From NCBI GenBank assembly GCA_009823505.1, contig VZQC01013302.1, positions 4,872,326 through 4,936,325 on the forward strand: a stretch of DNA of 64,000 bases, given 5' to 3'. The position numbers and the translations under genes are program-made. This DNA comes from Rhizomys pruinosus (lineage: Eukaryota; Chordata; Mammalia; Rodentia; Spalacidae). The notes beneath the pieces were generated by a model. That model made no database searches and was not told where the DNA came from. It saw only the letters and a program-made list of their open reading frames with translations. How positions within the stretch are numbered: position 1 is the stretch's first letter; every line of letters begins with the position of its first letter. This document shows, piece by piece, positions 36,625-50,563 of this stretch.

Positions 36625-37138
36625 ATTTATTATTTTTTATATGTATGATGTACTGTCCTGCATGGTATGTTGGTGCAAGTTTGTACACCGTACTGTGGCA
36701 ATGCCTGCGGAGTGTCATAGAGAGGAGCGTCGGATACCCGCGAACTAGGGAGTTAAAGGCGGTTCTTAAACACCATGTGGTGTTGGGGTGGTAGATGATG
36801 CCCTAAGCGGTTAAAAGGCCGACTGTTCTTGGCAGAGGACCGGTTCCGATCCCGCAGCACCCACATGGTCGGCTGAGAATCCGTCTGAACTCCCAACTCA
36901 GGAGAACTCCAGTCTCCAGGGAATCCGATATGGCCCTCTTCTACCTCACAAGCAGCATTGGCACAGCTCAAACGGTTACAGACTGCATCAAGACAATACA
37001 TAAATCGTTTAACAATACAAAAAAGTAAATAAATTAATAAAAAAAAATGTAAACACCATGTGGGTGCTTTGGAATTAAACCTGGGGTCCTCTGCAAGGGC
37101 ATAGTCTTTAAAACCGCTGAGGCCGTATCTCCAGCCCC
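36625..37138 (-). mobile_element. B2 SINE interrupted by another B2
   Basis: Antisense B2 parts at 36625-36780 (TATGATGTACTGTCCTGCATG, TGCCTGCGGAG) and 37051-37138 (GTGGGTGCTTTGG, GTCCTCTGCAAGGGC, ATCTCCAGCCCC) belong to one element. A plus-strand B2 at 36781-37050 splits it. Small indels throughout suggest low base quality. Confidence 0.85.
36781..37050 (+). mobile_element. B2 SINE nested in an antisense B2
   Basis: It is flanked by AAACACCATGTGG at 36768-36780 and 37051-37063. It has a noisy B2 head, B box (GGTTCCGATCCCGCAGCACCC with an extra base), CCGTCTGAACTCC, and an AATAAATTAATAAAAA tail. Confidence 0.85.
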
Positions 37139-37362
37139 TGAAATTTTTGTTTTGACCCTTTTGGTGGTGCCAGCTCAAAATACCAGAGAATGCATAATTT
37201 TCTGGTATATTAATTCTTTTTTTTGTGAAGCTCAGAGCGACAGTATGTAGAAGTGCAGTTCTCTCCTTTTGTTATTGGTTTGTACTTTTTCCATACAGTC
37301 CATACATCATTTCTCTTTTTTTATTATTTTTTTTTGTTTTTTTTAGACAAAGCATTTTCTCT
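37139..37362. other. Unclassified, partly antisense L1-3'-end-like
   Basis: TTTTCCATACAGTCCATACATC near 37286 resembles antisense L1 3' ends. The remainder is unassigned. Confidence 0.35.
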
Positions 37363-37622
37363 TTTTTTTTTTTTATAATTTTATTTAGTTCTGTATGTGT
37401 TGAATGTGGTTGTGTGTGAGGTTCTGTGCACGTGAAGTCTTAGCAATGCCGGCGGAGGTCAAGAAGAGGGTGTCGGATTCCCCTGGAACTGGAGTTTCCC
37501 TGGATTGGAGTTCTCTAGTGGACGGTTCTTCGGGTGGGTTAGTTCATCTGGGCGCTGGGTATCGCCGCGGTCCTCCTGCACAGACCGGTCGGTCGCTCTT
37601 AAACCGCAGGCATCTCTCCGTC
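37363..37622 (-). mobile_element. B2 SINE, error-rich
   Basis: Antisense B2 with AATTTTATTTAGTTCTGTATG, CGGCGGAGGTCAAGAAGAGG, CGGATTCCCCTGGAACTGG, GGTCGCTCTTAAACC and CATCTCTCC. Extra bases throughout give it the same noisy look as its neighbours. It sits in antisense L1 3'UTR-like sequence that resumes at 37622-37740. Confidence 0.85.
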
Positions 37623-37957
37623 CACATCATATATTCTCAATCGAGATTCCAAGAGATCGTTCCCTTTCCATGCTCCCCACTCTCGATCCCCCCTGGGTCA
37701 CTGCACTCTGCCAACCATGCCTGCTTCAACCTTTCTGAGTCTTTCTCAGAGGCTTTTTTTTTTTTTTTTTTTTTTTCAGTTTCTTTGTTATATTCGGAAT
37801 TCTGCTAATATTTCCTTAAAGCTGTCCAATGTAGCTAAAAACAGATGTTTGTCATTGGGCATTAAGATAATACTTGTCTCCAAATAGATGTTTATTCTCC
37901 TTCTTCTTCTCTCTGATATATAATGAGTGCGAGCTATGTTTAAGAAAAAAAGTCGAA

Positions 37958-38125
37958 GCCGGGCTGGGTGGCACCCTTTAATCCTAACGCACTTGGGGGA
38001 GGCAGAGCGAGGTGGATCTTTGTGAGTTAAGGCCGCCTGGTCTACACAAGAGTGAGTTCCAGGACAGCTGGGACTGTGGCAGGAGACCCTGTCCCTCGAA
38101 AAGACACAAAAAAAAAAAAAAAAAA
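37958..38125 (+). mobile_element. B1 SINE, error-rich
   Basis: GCCGGGCTGGGTGGCACCC, TTTAATCCTAACGCACTTGGG, GTGAGTTAAGGCCGCCTGG, GAGTTCCAGGACAGCTGGG, ending in an A-run at 38108-38125. Several single-base indels fall inside otherwise conserved B1 words. The A-run is the left edge of the 5.95-kb duplicated block. Confidence 0.9.
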
Positions 38126-38501
38126 GGTTTATTTTGTGGTTTAACACAATCTGGAAGCCATTCTAAACAAACTACAGTGATATTTCTTTATTATTTCATT
38201 TACTATCACCACATTAGAAGTATGGAGTTTGTGTTTCTGTGCCATTTCTAAATTATTCAATTTTAATAGGCTTAATCCTGTTATTTTCGTCTTTCAAGTG
38301 GTAATCTAATCAAATGATTATGGTTTGTTCATCATTTCAAGCTTGAGGAACACTGCTCAGGAGTTGAAAATTGTAGTCCCAAAATTAACCTATTCCTCAG
38401 TATTGATGTTTGGTATTGAAGTAATTTATTGTAAAAGACTGAATTGGAACTAGTTGTGCGTATTTAGAAATACGTTTTCTTGAGAAGTGGATAGCACTTT
38501 T

Positions 38502-38503
<2 letters not shown>

Positions 38504-38570
<67 letters not shown>
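38504..38570. repeat. 67-base T-run replacing complex sequence
   Basis: At the corresponding place in the right copy (about 44465-44540) there is mixed-composition sequence (TTTTAGAGCAAACAACATG and on). The flanks match on both sides. The run is best read as a consensus failure. Confidence 0.8.
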
Positions 38571-38572
<2 letters not shown>

Positions 38573-38797
38573 TTTTCAAAAAAAATTTATTTATAATCAT
38601 TTAAGTTAGTTGGTTACTAATTCACAATAAGTTGTTATTAAAAAGCTGTGGACCCTATACCTTTGGTATTTGAAAAAGTCTTTTTTACAGTTGAGGACAT
38701 TTAGGTTTTTTTTTTTTTTTTTTCTTTTAATTAAATGTAGATTTTACAGAAACTTTCATTAAATAGTACTAACATTCTAGTGATCTCTCAAAGAGTT

Positions 38798-39240
38798 TCA
38801 ATCGTTCTCAGAAAATCTAATGTGTTTACTTGCTTGTTGAGTTTTTGCCAGGGTATATCTTTCTTCTCAGTTTAGTTTACCTTTTCAAGGCCTCTTTTTT
38901 TTTTCCAGAGGTTGGTTAAGTTTGGCCTATCTACCAAAATCTTCTGCCAATACCTCTGTTCATGATCACCAGAAAGGAGCTCGAGGTTCCAACAATGCTT
39001 CTTTTTAAGTTCAGTCTGCACATTCATTACTGCCTGAGCATCCTCGGAGTTAAATTTGATGACTTCTGTATTTTTCTGCAGATACATACACATTTTGTGA
39101 TTGTGGCGAGTATCCCGGTGTTGTTTTTGCAGGTGGCGTTCGTGTATGATTTCAATATCATTCACAAACTGACGGTTGGCAAACAGCGTTTCTTGGGGGA
39201 CATCTTGGTGTTGCTTTTCTTTTTCTATTTTTTTTTTTTT

Positions 39241-39281
<41 letters not shown>

Positions 39282-41053
39282 TTTTATTTATTTGAGTATT
39301 TTTTAAAGAGCTGTGGTTTTTGCAGGGTGCATACTTTTTTTCCAATCTCATCGTTTGACAGTACTTCCAATGTGTACACTTTTCCATTTTGTTCATCCCT
39401 TTTTATCTTTTTTTTTTCACTTAGTTTTTTGGTCTTATATTCAGATATTTTCTCCTTTCTAATAGAGAGAATTATATTATGTTTTCTTGGGGACTTGGAG
39501 CCATTTTTTTCCTCATATTTGAGCTTTTTTTTGTCAAATTTTTGAGCTATCATTTCTCGTTATCTTTTGGGTTTTGGGTCTCTGGGAGGGTAGGAATCGG
39601 TCCTTCTAAGCTGCCTTTCTTCTTTTCGGTAGATGGGGTTTTTCTCTCCGGTTTTTTTTTTATTTTTTGTTTTTGGTTTTGTTTTGTTTTGTTTTGTTTT
39701 TGTTTTTTTTGTTTTTTTTTATTTTTTTTTTTTTCCTTTTGCAGAGTGGCTTCAGGGGTTTTCTGCAGTCATCTTGCTTCTGAGGCTTCGATAAGTCTTG
39801 ACTTTTGGTTTACAAACCAGCACTGTTGTGTTGTGTTGACTCTTTGGTATGACACATCTTCCTTCTTTACTATTGCTTTTCTTACTTCGTTCTTTTTCTT
39901 TTCAGCTATTCTTAAAGCTGGGATGGGTTTGTTTTTCACTGTCTTTATAAGGATATTGGTTTTTTTGATGCTTCTTTCTGGTGGGTTGTTAGAAATGATA
40001 CTTTTGATGCTTTTGCTTTTTTATTTACTTCAATTCGAATGCAAAACATTTTGGATTCTTCCAGTAGACTATGTGTGGTTACTTTTATCATTAAACACAT
40101 TGGCCTGACACTTCCAAATATCTTAATCCAGCTATTTGGCTGGGGCTGCTTTGTTTTTAGGCCCATGAGGGCCTAGGCAATTCTGGAGAGACAGGAGTAG
40201 GGCGCAGGGCAGACTTGTTTAACAATTGAGGGGGCCTTATCAGCTGGCTTAAGGCAACAACGGGATTGGCAAGGAAGTAAGTGGTAGGACATGCAGCTGG
40301 TCTAAGTACAAGAGTGGGCTAAAAGAGTAGCGTGGCGGCGGTCAAGGGTTTTTGTTTTGAACTTTTTCCCTATGGGCTCTTAGCTATTTGCTTTAGATTG
40401 ATTGCGTGTTCTTTGTGGTTTGGCTTTTTATTGAGCATGCCTGAAGACAATAAGTGGAGTTTTTGTTTGATAGTTGGAGTTTTGTTGGTGGGAATCTGAA
40501 TCGTGTGGTATCTTTTTTGGGTCGTAACATCTCGAATCTGGCATGCCAACTAGATTACATTTTCTCGTGCAGCTCGGAGGAGTGACAGGCTGCGTCCGAC
40601 TTCCTCTCTGCCGTATGCCTGAGGACCCCGGTTGCTATGACTAACTTTGTGGGAAGTATGGCCAGACCTGTGTTATGTTTGGTCTTGCTAGAGGTTTTGT
40701 TGGTTTTTTTTCTTTTCCTTTTTTTTTTCTTTTCGTCTCTAATCAAGTCTTGCTAAGTAGCTCATACGCTAGCTTTTCAATGCTCTGGTATTCTTAATTT
40801 CCATCTGTAGGCATTTTTTCATTTTGTTTAAAGGAAAAGACAAAGAAGTGTACGTCTGCATATCATCTATAGATTTTTTCGATTTGCTTCGGAGGAATGT
40901 ACTATCTTGTGAGGTTTGCATCTAACCAGAAGTACTTTGGTTGGCAAATATGCAGACTAGCTTAAATTGTGAGATTTCTTATTTTTCTACTTCTTTTCTC
41001 TTTCTTGGTGCTTTCCTCATGTGTTTTTTTTTGGGATTTTTTCGTTTTTCCAT
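38798..41053 (-). pseudogene. LARP7: LARP7 processed pseudogene, left (error-rich) copy
   Basis: LARP7 is the La-related protein that binds 7SK RNA. On the minus strand the start is at 41053-41051. The La motif is broken by indels, and C-terminal sequence at 39060-38870 reads [19 protein letters not shown]...[20 protein letters not shown] in pieces. A stop lies at 38800-38798. T-runs at 39247-39279 and 39660-39740 overwrite coding-like sequence that survives in the right copy. The same solo LTR interrupts it at about 40131-40627. The intronless layout shows retroposition. Confidence 0.85.
40137..40627 (+). mobile_element. Solo LTR in LARP7 pseudogene, left copy
   Basis: It matches 46152-46631 with indels, and is bounded by CAGCTAT on the left and GCTATGAC on the right. 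The integrity of the ends is unclear because of local errors. Confidence 0.75.
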
Positions 41054-41169
41054 CTGGGTTAGTTCAATCAGTGTCACGCTGGCTGTTCTAGTTTCTTGTG
41101 TCATCTTGGGCTATGTAATTAGCTCAAAACGGGAGAAGCTTCTCTCTGCTCCCACTTTAAATTTTTAAT

Positions 41170-42840
41170 TACTAATTTTTTCCTTTGCTAATGGAACAGA
41201 AAGGAACCAATCTTTTCTAGGACAATGGATAGCATAGAGAAATATGTAGAAAGATTGTGCAATACAATTAGGATCGTTTTCTACGATAAATCTTCATTGT
41301 GGCAGCTACAAGATCTGGTGAAATAAGACATGTAAATGAAGTGGAGTATATATAAAATTTTAAGCTACGAAAAATGACGTGCTTAATGTAAAGAAAGCCT
41401 AAAATCAAGCAATCATAACTTATTAAAATTCAGTTATCTGGCTGCTAGTTTAAAAAGTAAGGATAGAAAGATTTTATTGTAGGCTAGAGAACCTGAATAG
41501 GCACAATTTTCATTGTAAATGTGGCTTCACCAGTCCAGTATATTAGACACTAAGATAAAATGTTTTTTAATTTTTTTATTGAGATATATTGGACCTTAAT
41601 GACTCATATTTACTGTCAGAAGAAAGACGCTTCTCTAACTTGCGCCATATGGTGTTACCATTCTCTAATAAACACAATTTTGGTTACTTCAGGAATGAAG
41701 ATAGCTAATTGCATGATAGACTTGATTCAAGGGAGATAATGACTGAATCTAAGAGAATCATTTTATACGAATCTCAGTAATGACATGTGCTGTCTTTCCA
41801 TATATCTATCAAACATAATTCAAAGATTGCCGTCACGTCATGAGTGCTTTGTTAGTATAAATAAAAACACGATTTAAAAGTATGAGTTCGAGTTTTGCAA
41901 ATGGATAAATTCCCAAGATATTAAATAGAAACGCAATCGTTATGAAGTGAATGGCTTGTAAGAAGTTTATTTCATATATATGATTTTTGTGATATCTAAT
42001 GATTTATATCATAATATTAGTTTAGTTTATGTGGTTAATAGGCAGCGGATTTTTTGCTAGGCTAGATTACAGATTTGCCACTTAGAAGTATTCTAAAACT
42101 TTCAGATTTAACATGTAGTTTGAATTGATATCTATTATCTATTTTGTGAATTTCCTATCTAATAATTGTGATTGAATTGTTAAAGCTCTATTTGAGAATT
42201 TTATACACATGTGTTTGTTTTATTTATTTTCGTAACATCTAGTTATCATGAATATTATATATTCTGTTTTCAGCTTCTATTTTAAGCTAGAAATAGCATA
42301 TTATATTCCATATCTTATTATATGTGAAACATGAATACAGTCAATTAGTATTGCTCATATTCATACACACTGAGGAAGCGTATAGATTTGGTAGCGTTGA
42401 AAAATATTAGGAAAAATGAAAGCATACACACACAGATAAAAAGATCCTTACAATTAATTATCTTGGTGGAGGTAATAAGCAAATGACTTTTGGAATAGAA
42501 ATTCTTTTGGAATGAGCTAGCATATTTCAATTGTTTTGATTTTTTGGTTTATTCAGCGGTGACAATTAGAGATATTATATTGGTTAAATGCATATTGTAG
42601 GTTCTGTTTGGAGGATGGAAAATTATATAGAAACGTTATGGCTTGTGTCGCAAATGATGTATGGGAATAGATTTTCAGTGGTCCTAAGCGAAAAACCCAT
42701 TGATAAAAGGATTTAAATGCAATGGATGTCAAATAGGTTCCTGAAAATATTTTTGGGTTTTTGTCGTACGTTTACAATTGAATTTCCAATAGTTTTTAAG
42801 AAACAGGGGTTTTATTGTTAGTTATGAGCATCTTTCTTTT
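41170..42840. other. Unclassified AT-rich stretch, left copy
   Basis: It is colinear with 47200-48890 in the right copy. No gene or repeat family is recognised. Confidence 0.5.
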
Positions 42841-42849
42841 TTTTAATTT

Positions 42850-43700
42850 TAATTTTTTTTGTGGTTACTGATTTTATTGGTACAACTTAAAAGTAATGGA
42901 AGGCAAGCACTTAAATACAATTTATGGGTACGAATAAAAATACAGTAGAGAATATTCAAAACTATTTCCAAGTTGTTGCATCATTAATTCCAATGTGTTT
43001 CACATTAGTAATACATTGTACATATTCACAGTTGAGAAGATATCCTTTCCACAAATTAACTGGGTTTAAGGCAGTATACACAAATAAGCTGACACGACAA
43101 CACTAGTTTCCAGAAGTGTGTGCATCATGTCTTCATGAGGCATTCTTTCAATAGAGGGCTATACAATTAAAAAAATTGTACAGAGGAGCTATGGGTGGTT
43201 GAGGGGAAAAACAATAAAACATATTGGTGCTCTCTTCAGTTTAAAAGAACCCTGATGAAAATTATTTTGCAGAAGCTTAGCCTATTGATTTTTTATTTGC
43301 ATTTTGTAGGTACACCTAAAAAGGTCTTTCTGAAGGGGAGGAAAGTTGGTTTTAAAACTTATGAACAGATTGCTAAGAGGGCTCTTGATAAACTGGCTGG
43401 CTTGAAAGATTTTCCTGGGATAAATACGAAAATAATTAATAGTAGTAAAGGGTTCACAATTTCATCAAAATGGTACACCAACATTCATTATGCCGACAGT
43501 TGTTAAGAAGATGACGACATTGTCTTTATTGAGTGGACATTATGTCAAGGAAGTGATCAATCAATGCCTTTGGATACTCAAATTACTTGCACAAAGCTGA
43601 AATATGGTATCACAAAACTTGACAAAAGAGGATATACTGTTTTTTTCCACACTTTAAAATATATCTGCTTAATTATTTCAAACAAGGATCTGATTTTTCA
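42850..43700 (-). pseudogene. 3' end of an unidentified retrocopy, left copy
   Basis: On the minus strand AATAAA (42878-42873) is followed by an A-rich tail, as in a polyadenylated mRNA copy. It is colinear with 48910-49700. The gene of origin was not recognised. The frame at 43195-43506 is not a known protein. Confidence 0.45.
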
Positions 43701-43751
43701 ACACTTTGAGGTGATGCAGTTAAAATGCAACTTTTAAAAAAGTTAGGTCAG

Positions 43752-44040
43752 GGGGCTGGGAGTTTGGCTTAGCACTTTAAGATGGCAGACTGCTCTTACA
43801 GAGGAACCTGGGTTCGAATTTCCAGCACCCTGATGGCTGCTGAGAAAACCTCTAAAAATCATGTCCAGGGAGAATCCAGTTCCAAGGGGATATCGAGAAC
43901 TTTCTTGACTCCCCGCGGATTGGCAGCTCGGGTGCCACAGGTTTTGTTATTAATTTGTTTACGATCCACCTGATGCGAGAAGTACTTCATGACACATCCA
44001 GAAATTAATATAAATTTTAACAGAAAATTTTTTAAAAAGA
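43752..44040 (+). mobile_element. B2 SINE, error-rich left copy
   Basis: It corresponds to the clean B2 at 49814-50065 but with extra or missing bases in nearly every conserved word (for example GGTTCGAATTTCCAGCACCC). It is preceded by AAAAAAGTTAGGTCAGG. The matching right duplication is cut off by the N at 44048. Confidence 0.9.
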
Positions 44041-44047
44041 AGTTAAA

Positions 44048-44048
44048 N
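44048..44048. other. Single-N junction between the two copies
   Basis: The left side ends inside the right-hand target-site duplication of the B2 (GAAGTTAAA). The right side begins in the A-run of the B1 that also precedes the left copy. Both are typical contig ends at SINE tails. Confidence 0.9.
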
Positions 44049-44775
44049 AAAAAAAAAAAAAAAAAAAAAAAAGGTTTATTTTGTGTTTACACACAATCTG
44101 GAAGCCATTCTAAACATAACTACAGTGATATTTTTAATTATTTCTTTCACCTATCACCACAATAGCAAGATATGTTGCTTTCTGTGCCATTTTCTAAATT
44201 ACATTCAATTTTATAGTACTTAATCCTGTTACGTTTTCTTATATTCAAAGGGTAATCCTTAATCACAATAGATTATTATCTTGTTCTCCATTCAAAAGAT
44301 CTTGAGAACACTGCTCCAGGAATGAAATTGTAGTCCCAAATTACACTATCTCAGTATTGATGTTTGGATTTAGAAAGTAATTTATTGTAAACAAAGACCT
44401 GAACTTGAACTAGTCTGTGGCCCGAGAAAAGTTTATCTTGAGAAGTGGATAAGCACTTTAAATTTTATTTTTTAGAGCAAACAACATGTATTTATTTTTG
44501 TAATTATGTATTGATTTTCTAAATAAAAACAAAATAATTTTCAAAAAATTTATTTATGAAATCATTTAAAGTTAGTTGGCTTACATAATTTCAACAAATA
44601 GTGTTCACTTAAAAAAAGCTGTGGCACACTATACATTTGTATTTAGAAAAACGTCTTATTTACAGGTTGAGGACCAAAGGTTTTTCTTTTAATTAAATGT
44701 AGATTTTATAAAAACATTCATTAAATAGTACTACATTCTAAGGATTAGTCAAGCATCCACTGAAACCCAGAGTTT

Positions 44776-47058
<2,283 letters not shown>

Positions 47059-47199
47059 CTCCGTTCAGTTCCCCAAATCCAGTGTCAACGCTGGCTGTCT
47101 TCCTAGCTTTCTGTGCTCAATCCTTGGAGCCTATATAAATTAGCGTCAAACGCGGAACGAAAACGCTTCTCTCTCCCCACACTTTAAATTTTAAATACC

Positions 47200-48899
47200 A
47201 TTTTTCTTTGCTCAATGGAACAGAAAGGAACCATCATTTCTCTAGGACAAATGGATCAAATAGAGAAATCATGTAGGAAAGATTAGTGCAATACAATCTA
47301 GGAATCTTTTCTAGATAACAAATCCTTCCATTGTGCAGCTACAAGATACTGGGAAAAAGAACCATGTAAATGAAAGATGGAGTTATTAACATTGTTAAGT
47401 AACAGAAAAAAAATGATGTGCTTAATGTAAAAGAAAGCCTAAAAAATCAAAACAATCATAAACTTATTACAAATCACAGTTATCTGGCTCTAGTTTAAAA
47501 AGTAGAAGAAAAGAATCTTATATGTACAGGCTAGAGACCTGAAATAGGCACAAAATTTCTAATTGTAAATGGTGGCTTTCACCAGTCCAGCTAATATATA
47601 AGACCCCCTAGATCAAAATCATTTTTAAATTTTTTATTGAGATATATTGGACCTTAATGACTCATATTTACTGTCAGAAGAAGTCTCAACTTGGCCATCT
47701 AGTGTACCATATACTAAATACAACAATTTGGTTAACTTCAGGAAATGAAGATAGCTAAATTGCAATGAAATAACTTCTGACTTAGGGAAAATGACTGCAA
47801 TACTAAGAGAATCCATTCAAATAACGAATCTCAGTATGCATTGCTGTCTTCCATATATCTATCAAACCAATCAATTCCAACCACGTCATGAGTCTTTTGT
47901 ATAAAATAAAACACAATTTCAAAGTATGCTTCAGAAGTTTAACAAATGATAGATAAATCCCACAGACATAAATAGAAACGAAAATCGTTATGAAGTGCAA
48001 ATGCTTGTACAGAACATTTATTTCATAATAATGATATTTTGTGATTCTATGATACATTATATGCACAGCATATTAGTTTAGTTTATTGTAAGCAGCAGGA
48101 TTTTATTCTAGGCTAAATTACAATTTGCCACTAGAGTATCCTAAAACTCTTTCAAAGATTATAACATTAGTTCTGACATTGATTCTATTATCTATTGTGA
48201 ACAAAATTTCCTCTAATTGATAGATTAATATTGTAAACTCTATTTGAGAAATTTTATACACATGTGTTATCTACTTTATTATTCAGTATCTAAGTTATCA
48301 TGAAATATTATATATACATGTTTTCAGATTCCTATTTTACTAGAAATACCCATTCCCATATCTATTATTAAGTGAAACATGACATACATCAATAGTATTC
48401 TCATTATCATCACACTGAAGAAAGCCCGTATAGATAATTGGTAGCAGTGCCAAAATATTAAGGAAAATGAAAGCATTCACACACACAAAAAAAAATCCTT
48501 GCAATTACATTTCATTGTGAGGTAAAATAGCAAATGAAACCTTTTGGAATCAGAAAATTTTGGAATGAAGCTAGCAACTATTTCACATATGTTATTATTT
48601 TGGTTTCATTCAGACCACAGGTGACATATAGAATCATATTTATATTGGTTAAATGCACATTATATGTACGGTACTTTTAGGAGGATGGAAAATATATAAG
48701 AAACTTATGGCTTGTGTAGACAAATGACTATGAAAATAGATTCAGTGTCCTAAGCAAAACCCCATTGATAAGGAATTAAATGCAAATGGATTTCAAATAA
48801 GTGTCCTGAAAACATTTTGTTTTTGTCAGTACCTTTACAAATTGAAATCTCCAATAAGTTTTTAAAGAAAAACAGTTTTAATTGTTAGTTATGCATCTT
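47200..48899. other. Unclassified AT-rich stretch, right copy
   Basis: No gene or repeat family is recognised. It is colinear with 41170-42840. Confidence 0.5.
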
Positions 48900-48909
48900 T
48901 CTTTTTTTA

Positions 48910-49700
48910 TTTTTAATTTTTTTTGTGGTTACTGATTTTATTGGTACAACTTAAAAGTAATGGAAGGCAAGCACTTAAATACAATTTATGGTAACAGAAA
49001 AAAAATACAGTAGAGAATTATTCAAAAACTATACCAAGTTGTCTGCATCATTAATTCCAGTGTTTCACAATTAGTAAAATACATAGCTACATATTCCAGT
49101 GAGATAAAAATACCTTTCCACCCAAATTACACTGGGTTTAAGGACAGTACTACAAAACTACTGACCGACCACTAGTTCCAAGTGTGTGCAGCAAATGTCT
49201 CAGCCACTTCTTTCATAGAGCTATACAATTAAAAATTGTACAAGGAGCTGGGTGGTTGAGGGAAAACAAAATCAAAACAATATTGTGCTCATTCAGTAAA
49301 AGAAACCCTGATGAAAAATTATTTGCCAAGAAGCTTAGCCTATTAAGATTTTTATTGCATTTTTAGGTAACCTAAAAGGTCTTATCCTGAAGGGGAAAGT
49401 TGGTTTTTAAAACTACCTGAACAGATGCTAAAGGGCTTTATAAACTGGCTGGCTTCACACAGATTTCCTGGGATAACAAAAAATAATTATAGTAGTAAAG
49501 GGTTACCAACAATTTCACAAAATGGTACACCCCAACATCATCTATGACCACAGTTGTTAAGAGATAGCACAACACTTGTCTTTATTAAGTGGACAATTAT
49601 GTATAAAGAAGTGATCATCACAATCCTTTGGATACTCAAATTACTTGCACAAAGCTGAAATATGGTATCACAAAACTTGACAAAAGAGGACATACTGTTT
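48910..49700 (-). pseudogene. 3' end of an unidentified processed retrocopy
   Basis: On the minus strand the sequence ends GTACCAATAAAATCAGT with AATAAA at 48942-48937, followed after ~18 bases by an A-rich tail (plus-strand T/A run 48902-48924). That is the layout of a reverse-transcribed mRNA 3'UTR. The parent gene is not recognised and no coding part is identified. Confidence 0.5.
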
Positions 49701-49813
49701 CTTTCCACACTTTAAATAATCTGCTTCAAATTACATTTCAATACAAGGATCCTGATTTTTCAACCTTTGAGGTTGCAGTTAAAAACTGAACACTTTTAAA
49801 AGTTAAGGTCAGG

Positions 49814-50065
49814 GGGCTGGAGAGATGGCTTAGCACTTAAGAGCGCAGACTGCTCTTACAGAGGACCTGGGTTCGATCCCCAGCACCCATATGGCTGCTG
49901 AGAACCGTCTAAAACTCCAAGTCCAGGAGAACTCCAGTTCCAGGGGAATCCGAGACCCTCTTCTGACCTCCGCGGCATTGCACGACACGGGTGCACACAC
50001 CTGCATGCAGACAGTACATTCATACACATACCGAAATAAATAAAATTTTAAAAAATTATTTAAAA
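49814..50065 (+). mobile_element. B2 SINE with 17-bp internal duplication
   Basis: The 16-bp duplication AAAAGTTAAGGTCAGG lies at 49798-49813 and 50066-50081. B box GGTTCGATCCCCAGCACCC, doubled ACTCCAAGTCCAGGAG/ACTCCAGTTCCAGGGG units, CTCCGCGGCATTGCACGACA and a GAAATAAATAAAATT tail are present. Confidence 0.95.
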
Positions 50066-50081
50066 AAAAGTTAAGGTCAGG

Positions 50082-50563
50082 TGTTACAGCAAGAGAAGAA
50101 TGCTTTCTGTTGGAAAGTTCACGTTTACTTAATGATACTCAAGACAGATTGTGTAAACTGTATCGTTCACATTCTAATTAACTGGTATGAATCAGCATAT
50201 CAACACTACAAGTATTCAATCTTTTTCTATTACTATAGAGAATATAAATCAAAACATTGATATGGCAGTTATGTTCTTTAGGCACAGTTTAGTGATTTTT
50301 CTCGAAATAAATACTATTGAATTTCATTTGAAGTTTTAGACTCAATAACCAAAGTGTCAAGAACTCTAAGAAAAAAAAATTAAACAAAAGAGAAAAAAAG
50401 TCACTTTCAGCTAACAAGATTTTAAAATTTCTAACACTTAACCTATCTGGGTTACTTTATTGAAAAATAGAAGAAATCTGAAAATAAGATCAATACAATT
50501 GTCTTAATGTACAAAGTCATAAGCTGTAGCAGGTTTTAACTAAAATTTAAAAACACAACAAGG
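50082..50563. other. Unclassified, possibly distal 3'UTR of the PPP6C retrocopy
   Basis: There is no repeat signature. It lies downstream of the PPP6C pseudogene on the minus strand, so it could be its 3'UTR beyond the B2, but I cannot confirm this. Confidence 0.35.

Larger units (their letters stand above)
38101..44047. repeat. Left copy of a ~5.95-kb tandem near-duplicate
   Basis: It begins in the B1 A-run and ends in the target-site duplication of a B2 (AAGTTAA). Colinear with 44049-50075 are the LARP7 retrocopy with its solo LTR, an unclassified AT-rich stretch, a second retrocopy 3' end and a B2. The copies differ by frequent 1-5 base indels with fewer substitutions, and this copy has T-runs replacing complex sequence. 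It is most likely an error-rich version of the same locus. Confidence 0.85.

Noticed and set aside
35817..36648. Long proline/arginine-rich open frames on both strands
   Set aside because: They follow from the GC-rich L1 promoter monomers and repeat with the ~127-bp period. There is no domain or consistent frame.
38397..39396. Poly-lysine and poly-phenylalanine frames
   Set aside because: They are translations of T-runs that appear to be sequencing errors. The right copy lacks the runs.
42850..43506. 103-codon plus-strand frame as a gene
   Set aside because: The frame is lost in the right copy by indels, matches no family, and lies antisense to a polyadenylated retrocopy end.
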